Positions 15,701 to 20,791 of a stretch of 20,791 bases of DNA are shown here, in pieces (the stretch's first letter is position 1; every line of letters starts with the position of its first letter). Below the pieces are notes generated by a model that was not told the DNA's origin, searched no databases, and saw only the letters and a program-made list of their open reading frames with translations. A program made the position numbers and the translations under genes. Source of the DNA: Rhodospirillaceae bacterium (GTDB taxonomy: Bacteria > Pseudomonadota > Alphaproteobacteria > Micavibrionales > UBA2020); NCBI GenBank assembly GCA_003524565.1, contig DQGU01000243.1, positions 1-20,791 on the forward strand, given 5' to 3'.

Positions 15701-18594
15701 GCGATTTTGTGATGTGGCATAACGAAAGCGACGTGCTTCTGCCCATCGTGCCGGAAAAGGCAGAATACAACGTCGGCGATACCGCGCGTTATCTGGTCAA
15801 AAACCCCTGGCCGGGGGCGGAGGCATTGGTGACGGTGGAGCGCTACGGCGTTATCGACAGTTTCACCATGAAGCTGGAGGGCAGCACGCCCATCATCGAA
15901 ATCCCCGTGAAGCCGGATTACCTGCCCGGTTTCTATCTGTCCATCGTCGTCACGTCCCCGCGCGCGGCGGAGGCACCGATTGAAGGTGGTGTGGATATGG
16001 GCAAACCGTCGTTCCGCATGGGCTATGTGACCGTGCCGGTCAAGGACCCCTATAAACAAATGACCGTCAGTGTCAAAGCGGATGCCGACGTTTACCGTCC
16101 GCGCGACAAGGTGACGGTGACACTGAACGGTGTGCCGAAGTTTCCGCAAGGGCGCGAGCCGGTTGAGTTTGCCGTCGCCGTTCTGGACGAGGCCGTGTTC
16201 GATTTGATTGCGGGCGGCGCGAAGGCCTATGACCCCTACGGCGGTTTTTATACGCTCGAAGGCCTCGACCTTAAAAACTACAACCTGCTGACGCGCCTGA
16301 TTGGCCGCCAGAAGTTCGAGAAAAAAGGCGCCAATCCGGGCGGTGACGGCGGCGCGGATTTTGCCATGCGCGATTTGTTCAAATTCGTTGCTTATTGGAA
16401 TCCGTCGCTGAATGCGGACAGCAAGGGCAATGCCAGCTTTACGTTTGAATTGCCGGATAACCTGACAGGCTGGCGCGTACTGGCCATGGCGGTGACTCCG
16501 ACGGACAGGCTGGGGCTGGGGCAGGGGACGTTCAAGGTTAACCGCCCGACCGAAGTGCGCCCTGTGATGCCGAACCAGGTGACGGAGCGTGACACATTCA
16601 AGGCAGGATTCAGCGTTATGAACCGCACGGATAAACCGCGCACGCTGGATGTGGACATAGCTGTCGAAGGGCCGGTCGATACCGCCAAAACCCCCGCCAA
16701 AACGACGCAGCGGATAACGCTGGAGCCATATAAACGCACCACCGTTTATATGCCCGTGGCGACAACGGCGCTGCCGGAGCAGGCGGCGTTGGTGCGCGGC
16801 GATTTGGTTTTCACGGTCAAGGCGCATGATGCGCTTGATGGCGACGGCATGACGCACCGTGTGCCCGTGGGCAAAATGCGCTCCATGGAAACCGCCGCCA
16901 ATTACGGCACGACGACGGATGCGAAGGTGAGCGAGAGCATTGCCGTGCCCGAAGGTATTTATACGGATGTCGGCGGGGTCAGCGTTGTGCTGGCGCCCAG
17001 CGTGATTGCCGCGGTCGATGGCGCGTTCAAATACATGCGGGACTACCCCTATCTGTGCTGGGAGCAGATTTTGAGCAAAGGCGTGATGGCCGCGCATTTC
17101 CAAAACCTGAAATCCTATATGCCCGAAGGCTTCGGCTGGGACGGCAGCGATAAGCTGCCGCAAAAAACGCTCGATAACGCGGCGGCGTTTCAGGCGCCGA
17201 ACGGGGGCATGAGTTTCTTCCTCGCGCGCGACGAATACGTCAGCCCGTATCTCAGCGCCTATACCGCGCTGGCGTTCAACTGGCTGAAGGCATCCGGATA
17301 CAAAGTGCCCGAAGCGGTCGAGAAAAAACTGCACGCCTATCTGCAAAACCTGCTGCGCAACGATACCGCGCCCGGGTTTTATACCGAAGGCATGCGCTCC
17401 ACCGTGCGCGCCGTTGCGCTGGCGGCGCTGTCCGCGCATGAAGGCAAGGTGACGATGGATGATTTGCAGCGTTACCGCCCGCATGTGAAAGGCATGAGCC
17501 TGTTCGGCAAAGCGCATTACCTGCGCGCAGCCTTGAGCTTCAAGGAAGGCGGCGCGCTGGCGGAGGAAGCGGCGAAAGACATTCTTTCGCACGCGAACCA
17601 GACGGGCGGCAAGTTCATGTTCACCGAGGAGCTGGACGACAGCTATACCCGCATTCTGGCGACGCCCATGCGTGATAACTGCGCCATTCTGGACGCCTTC
17701 ACCGTTTATGCGGGGCGCGACGACGGGCGCAAGCTGGTCGGCGATGCGCCGTTCAAAATGGTGCGTACGATTACCCAGACACGCAAAGGGCGCGATTATT
17801 GGCAAAACACGCAGGAAAATATGTTCTGCATGAACGCCCTCACGTCCTACAGCCGCGTGTACGAAAAAGAGCCCGTGGCGATGGAGGTGGTAACCAAATT
17901 CGGCGGCGAGCCTTTTGGTGAAGCGTCCTTCACCGATTTGCGCGACGCGCCGGTCACGCTTGGCCGCCGGATGCAGCCGGATGACGTGGGGCGTAAAGCT
18001 GCGCTGGATATCGAACGCACGGGCAGCGGGCGGCTTTATTACGCCGCACGCCTGCACTACGCGCCGAAATCAGATTTTAGCACATCCACCAATGCCGGCA
18101 TGGCAATCCGCCGCGAATACAGCGTGGAGCGTGACGGAAAATGGCATTTGCTGAAACCGCAGGATACCGTGAAGCGCGGCGAGGTTGTGCGGGCGGATAT
18201 TTACCTGTCGCTGCCTGCCGCGCGCAATTTCGTGGTGGTCGATGACCCGCTGCCGGGCGGGCTTGAAACCGTCAACCGCGATTTGGCGACGGCATCCGCA
18301 GTTGACGCCGACAAGGCGAAGATGGAAATGGATGGCGGTTCGTGGTGGTTCCGTTTCAGCGACTGGCGCGGATATGGGGCGGAGCGCTGGAGTTTCTATC
18401 ACAAGGAGCTGCGCCATGACCGCGCCGTGTTCTATTCCGACTATCTGCCCGCGGGTAATTACCACCTGAGCTATACCGCGCAGGCGATTGCGGAGGGCAC
18501 CTTCGCCCACATGCCCGTGCATGCCGAAGAAATGTATGACCCCGACGTTTTCGGCAAAGGGGTAATGGGTCAGCTGGATGTCGCTGCGCCGTAA
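12703..18594 (+). CDS. Bacterial alpha-2-macroglobulin, 1963 aa
   Basis: A large envelope protein that is thought to trap proteases by a conformational change and a reactive thioester. Residues 1-24 are a signal peptide cut after AHA (signal peptidase I type). No lipobox is seen, unlike E. coli YfhM. An Ig-like N-terminal part is followed by macroglobulin-like domains; an MG2-like region lies near 510-560, an A2M_N_2-like region near 1017-1095, and the A2M domain near 1224-1310. The thioester motif is Cys1452-Trp-Glu-Gln1455, in YPYLCWEQ. Length is greater than remembered YfhM (1653 aa). The ATG at 12703 has GAGG eight bases before it. The gene overlaps pbpC by 17 bases, the well-known A2M-PBP1C operon. 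I infer a soluble periplasmic protein that works with the PBP1C at breaches in the wall. The bait region cannot be fixed by eye. Confidence 0.95.
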   Translation: MRTLSAVFALSLFTLFAAPLAHAQTEAPAAAPLEITRITPEGQDVPAGRQIAITFNRPVVPIGRMERTADEIPVTITPALDCEWRWINTTTLSCNLGDGTAMKQSTDYRITVRPGIAAEDGATIAAPYEHNFITQRADVRHSWFQTWRAPGSPQIRVTFNQPVTLKSAEQALFFDISGKKTKIKLHKPEKGHEAIQKDGETYYRVLTGEPAKELPLDTRVTFRVQPGLVSAEGDTPSVADREVTVFDTFPAFSLVGLRCTDNDDNEILVAPGQKTNALCNPMAPVALRFSVPVMRAQVKKHLTFTPALGNAAAADDVWGDLSEEYSRLGRAHEKGNTYEIFLPQGLKAMQEYTLELKEPKRGFWARFTAWLRGLFGKQTPATALEDEFSRTLPKGFVLTFATDNRRPNFELIHNTAVLEAQTDSEVPLYVNNLQKTVLNYRSVTAAGVKEEQKLETALPDVRNVQFAVPVGVREALGGKSGALYGYLATEPDVPQKSPYERKLFAQVTPWQVHAKIGHFSSLVWVTDMATGAPVEGAKVTFYRDAISALSQPSADNTLVSARTGANGLARLAGTESVDPMLELSRGYGDETPRIVVRVDKGDDMALLPAAWEFGIDTWRASNESIYAANRRKFGHIRAWGATAQGIYRAGDTIEYKIYVRNEDDRTLTPAPKTGYKLEIIDPMDNVVSTVEDVRLSNYGAFDGKFTVTENAPVGWYQFRLSGDFLPEQKSLSEYEQQQNYVWTPLRVLVSDFTPAPFRVSANLNGDLFADGQEVEVQSAARLHSGGPYTDANARVTANLMPLGLNPKNPATAGFYFASSEDEYARQVHQENAPLNAQGDLETRFKLDVKDIVYGRLTVETAVQDERGKYIASQAQADFVGRDRFVGIRGTKWVYNAKEESKVEFIVVDERGQITEGVPVTVAFEKQVTKAAKVKGAGNAYLTEYSTEWEAAGDCKGTSGKGAEACSFTPDSAGYYRATASIEDTQKRPHSSAQYLWVAGRDFVMWHNESDVLLPIVPEKAEYNVGDTARYLVKNPWPGAEALVTVERYGVIDSFTMKLEGSTPIIEIPVKPDYLPGFYLSIVVTSPRAAEAPIEGGVDMGKPSFRMGYVTVPVKDPYKQMTVSVKADADVYRPRDKVTVTLNGVPKFPQGREPVEFAVAVLDEAVFDLIAGGAKAYDPYGGFYTLEGLDLKNYNLLTRLIGRQKFEKKGANPGGDGGADFAMRDLFKFVAYWNPSLNADSKGNASFTFELPDNLTGWRVLAMAVTPTDRLGLGQGTFKVNRPTEVRPVMPNQVTERDTFKAGFSVMNRTDKPRTLDVDIAVEGPVDTAKTPAKTTQRITLEPYKRTTVYMPVATTALPEQAALVRGDLVFTVKAHDALDGDGMTHRVPVGKMRSMETAANYGTTTDAKVSESIAVPEGIYTDVGGVSVVLAPSVIAAVDGAFKYMRDYPYLCWEQILSKGVMAAHFQNLKSYMPEGFGWDGSDKLPQKTLDNAAAFQAPNGGMSFFLARDEYVSPYLSAYTALAFNWLKASGYKVPEAVEKKLHAYLQNLLRNDTAPGFYTEGMRSTVRAVALAALSAHEGKVTMDDLQRYRPHVKGMSLFGKAHYLRAALSFKEGGALAEEAAKDILSHANQTGGKFMFTEELDDSYTRILATPMRDNCAILDAFTVYAGRDDGRKLVGDAPFKMVRTITQTRKGRDYWQNTQENMFCMNALTSYSRVYEKEPVAMEVVTKFGGEPFGEASFTDLRDAPVTLGRRMQPDDVGRKAALDIERTGSGRLYYAARLHYAPKSDFSTSTNAGMAIRREYSVERDGKWHLLKPQDTVKRGEVVRADIYLSLPAARNFVVVDDPLPGGLETVNRDLATASAVDADKAKMEMDGGSWWFRFSDWRGYGAERWSFYHKELRHDRAVFYSDYLPAGNYHLSYTAQAIAEGTFAHMPVHAEEMYDPDVFGKGVMGQLDVAAP

Positions 18595-20764
18595 ATATTT
18601 TCTGCGGCTGGCGATTGCGCTGCCTTTGCTCTGCGTCCTTGTTTTGGGCGCAGCGACATGGGCATCGCTGCAGCCTGCCGGGCAAAGCTGGCGCCTGGCC
18701 GCGCGCGATACGGCGCAGCCCCGTGTGACCGACCGCAGCGGCCAACCGCTGACGGCCAGCTATCATACCCGCTGGAACACGTCCGACATCCGTGCGCTGC
18801 ACGATATGCCGGATTTGCTGGTGCAGGCGTTTTTGCAATCCGAAGACAAGCGGTTTTACAGCCACGGCGGCGTGGACTGGCGCGCGCGGGGCAGCGCGCT
18901 TGTACAAAATATCCGCGCACGCGGCACGGTGCGCGGCGCCAGCACGCTGACCGAACAGGTCGTGCGCCAGCTGCATCCGCGCCCGCGCAGTTTGTGGTCG
19001 AAATGGCTGGAGGGGATAGAAGCCGCGCAGCTGGAAAAACTGGCCAGCAAGCCGCAGATACTGGAATTCTACCTCAACCAAGTGCCTTACGCATCGGGGC
19101 GGCGCGGGGTGGCGCAGGCGGCGCGGTATTATTTCAACCGCGATATTGATACGCTCAGCGCCAAGGAAACATTGGCGCTGGCGGTGCTGGTGCGCGCGCC
19201 CAGCGGCTATGACCTTTACCGCGACGCGGCGCGTATTGATGGTGCTATTTTGCGTCTGGCGGATAGTTTGACGGCGGCGGGCAGGCTGGATGCTGCCGCG
19301 CGTGCGCATGTGGCGGCGCAGGCGTTTATTTTGCAAAAACCGTCTTTGCCTGTCGATGCGGCGCACATGGTTTCTTACCTGCGCCAGCATCACGCATCGG
19401 GCGGCGCGGCGGAACTGCAAAGCACGCTGGACGCAGGTTTGCAAATGCGGGTGCAGAAAATCGTCGATGACCGCGTGCGCGCGCTGAAGCCTAAAAACCT
19501 GCATAACGCCGCCGCGCTGGTGGCCGATTACCGCACGGGCGAAATTCTGGCATGGGTGGTTGCGGGCGCGGGGGACGCACAAACATCGGGCGGGCAAATC
19601 GACGCCGTGACCGTGCCGCGCCAGCCGGGCTCCGCGCTCAAGCCGTTTTTATACGCCGCCGCCCTTGATGCCGGATGGACGGCCAGCACGATTATCGACG
19701 ACAGTCCCTATTCGGGCGCGGTCGGGGCGGGGCTGCACCGTTTTCGCAATTACAGCAACACGTTCTATGGCCGCATCACACTGCGCGAGGCGCTGGGCAA
19801 TTCGCTGAATATCCCCGCCGTCAAAACCATCCGCCATGTGGGTGTGAAGAATTATTTGCAAACGCTGCACCGCCTCGGCTTTGAAAGTCTGGTGCGCGGG
19901 GCGGATGTTTATGATGACGGCCTTGCCCTCGGCAACGGTGAAGTCACGTTGCTGGAGCTGGTCTCCGGTTATGCCGCGTTGGCGTCGGGCGGGGTGCAAA
20001 ACCCGCTGCATCTGTTGATGGATGACCCGGCGCCGCGTGGCGGGGCACGCATTTACAGCGAAGCGGCGGCGAGTTTGATTGGTAATATCCTGTCTGACCC
20101 GCATGCGCGCCAGATGGAATTCGGCGCTAGCAGCGTTTTGAATTTCCCACTGCAAACGGCGGTTAAAACCGGCACATCGACGGATTACCGTGATGCCTGG
20201 GCGGTCGGGTATAACGATAGGTATGTGGCGGGGATATGGATGGGGAACCTCGACCACCGCCCGACGGATGGTGTGACGGGCGGCACGGGGCCCGCGCTGG
20301 CGCTGCGCAGCGTGTTCAGCGAGCTGAACCGCGGCCGCGCGACGGAAAAATTGAAAATCAGCCCGCAGCTGGTGCTGCGCGATGTGTGCATCGAAGACAG
20401 TCGCGATGCCGCGCGCTGCTACATGCGCAGCGAATGGTTTATGCCGGGCGCGGCGGCAGCGGAAGAAACCATCGCGGCCAGCGCCGATGCGCACTATGGC
20501 ATTTTGCAGCCGACAGAAGGGCTGCACATGGCCATCGACCCGCGCGTGCCGATGGATATGCAGGAATTCGCGTTTCGCCTGTCGGGCTTGCGCGAAGGGC
20601 AGGTGGTGGAGTGGTTTGTGAATGGTGAAAGCCTTGGTGCGCCCGCCGCGAAAGCATCACATCTGTGGATGCTGCGACGGGGGCGGTACAAACTGCACGC
20701 GCGTATCACCGAAAACGGGCGGGAGGTTTTTGCGACGCCCGAAGTGGGTTATATCGTTAAATAG
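18578..20764 (+). CDS. pbpC: Penicillin-binding protein 1C
   Basis: A class A penicillin-binding protein of the inner membrane that polymerises glycan and can bind beta-lactams. It is 728 aa. A membrane anchor spans about 9-31. The glycosyltransferase domain has Glu89 in QSEDKRFYSHGGVDW and the GASTLTEQ motif (120-127). The transpeptidase domain has SxxK at Ser352-Lys355, SxN at Ser409-Asn411 and KTG at 530-532, so it appears complete. A C-terminal PBP1C-specific domain covers about 640-728. Remembered E. coli PbpC is 770 aa. The ATG at 18578 lies within the A2M gene in another frame; an upstream in-frame TAA at 18563 limits the choice. No strong ribosome binding site is near, so translation probably depends on the upstream gene. 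Confidence 0.96.
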   Translation: MSLRRKYFLRLAIALPLLCVLVLGAATWASLQPAGQSWRLAARDTAQPRVTDRSGQPLTASYHTRWNTSDIRALHDMPDLLVQAFLQSEDKRFYSHGGVDWRARGSALVQNIRARGTVRGASTLTEQVVRQLHPRPRSLWSKWLEGIEAAQLEKLASKPQILEFYLNQVPYASGRRGVAQAARYYFNRDIDTLSAKETLALAVLVRAPSGYDLYRDAARIDGAILRLADSLTAAGRLDAAARAHVAAQAFILQKPSLPVDAAHMVSYLRQHHASGGAAELQSTLDAGLQMRVQKIVDDRVRALKPKNLHNAAALVADYRTGEILAWVVAGAGDAQTSGGQIDAVTVPRQPGSALKPFLYAAALDAGWTASTIIDDSPYSGAVGAGLHRFRNYSNTFYGRITLREALGNSLNIPAVKTIRHVGVKNYLQTLHRLGFESLVRGADVYDDGLALGNGEVTLLELVSGYAALASGGVQNPLHLLMDDPAPRGGARIYSEAAASLIGNILSDPHARQMEFGASSVLNFPLQTAVKTGTSTDYRDAWAVGYNDRYVAGIWMGNLDHRPTDGVTGGTGPALALRSVFSELNRGRATEKLKISPQLVLRDVCIEDSRDAARCYMRSEWFMPGAAAAEETIAASADAHYGILQPTEGLHMAIDPRVPMDMQEFAFRLSGLREGQVVEWFVNGESLGAPAAKASHLWMLRRGRYKLHARITENGREVFATPEVGYIVK

Positions 20765-20791
20765 AATTATTTCCGTAACATTGAGCGCAAA

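Noticed and set aside
15574..18057. 827-codon open frame on the minus strand
   Set aside because: Antisense to the A2M gene, with no recognisable domain and the same shadow composition.

Overview
The window looks like ordinary chromosomal sequence from an alphaproteobacterium. The evidence is a PleC/DivJ-like soluble PAS histidine kinase, a Fur protein without the usual zinc cysteines followed by a DUF1491 gene, a DUF6356-type protein, and an M17 leucyl aminopeptidase overlapping an NlpC/P60 peptidase gene. The genus cannot be fixed from sequence alone. I see no insertion sequence, prophage, CRISPR array, tRNA or rRNA.

Layout: 1-2325 is the 3' part of clpB (+), ending in a clear terminator. 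A small three-helix membrane protein follows (2386-2718, +). A minus-strand pair, M17 aminopeptidase and NlpC/P60 peptidase, is joined by an ATGA overlap (4906 down to 2730). It diverges from rpmB (ribosomal protein L28, +, 5150-5497) across an intergenic region with a good promoter facing each way. Next comes tgt (+, 5588-6754), whose base-recognition loop looks like the queuine-using type. Positions 6755-6922 are non-coding and hold a 10-bp tandem repeat and a hairpin next to a TATAAT box.

The middle (6923-10809) is regulatory: a degenerate GGDEF protein with an intact RxxD inhibitory site, a 56-codon minus-strand gene with a near-consensus promoter, a PAS-PAS histidine kinase preceded by a possible leader peptide, a Fur-family regulator, and DUF1491. 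A strong bidirectional terminator (10821-10860) closes this block.

The right part holds two minus-strand genes, for a Sel1-repeat membrane protein and a DUF6356-like membrane protein. A two-gene plus-strand operon follows: a 1963-residue bacterial alpha-2-macroglobulin with a CWEQ thioester motif, and pbpC (PBP1C), overlapping by 17 bases. This is the well-known bacterial A2M/PBP1C pair, thought to protect the envelope and repair peptidoglycan.

I did not find a convincing new multi-gene system. The best leads are the Chlamydia-like Tgt, the probable c-di-GMP receptor, the small strongly promoted gene at 7979-8149, and the leader peptide/hairpin in front of the histidine kinase.
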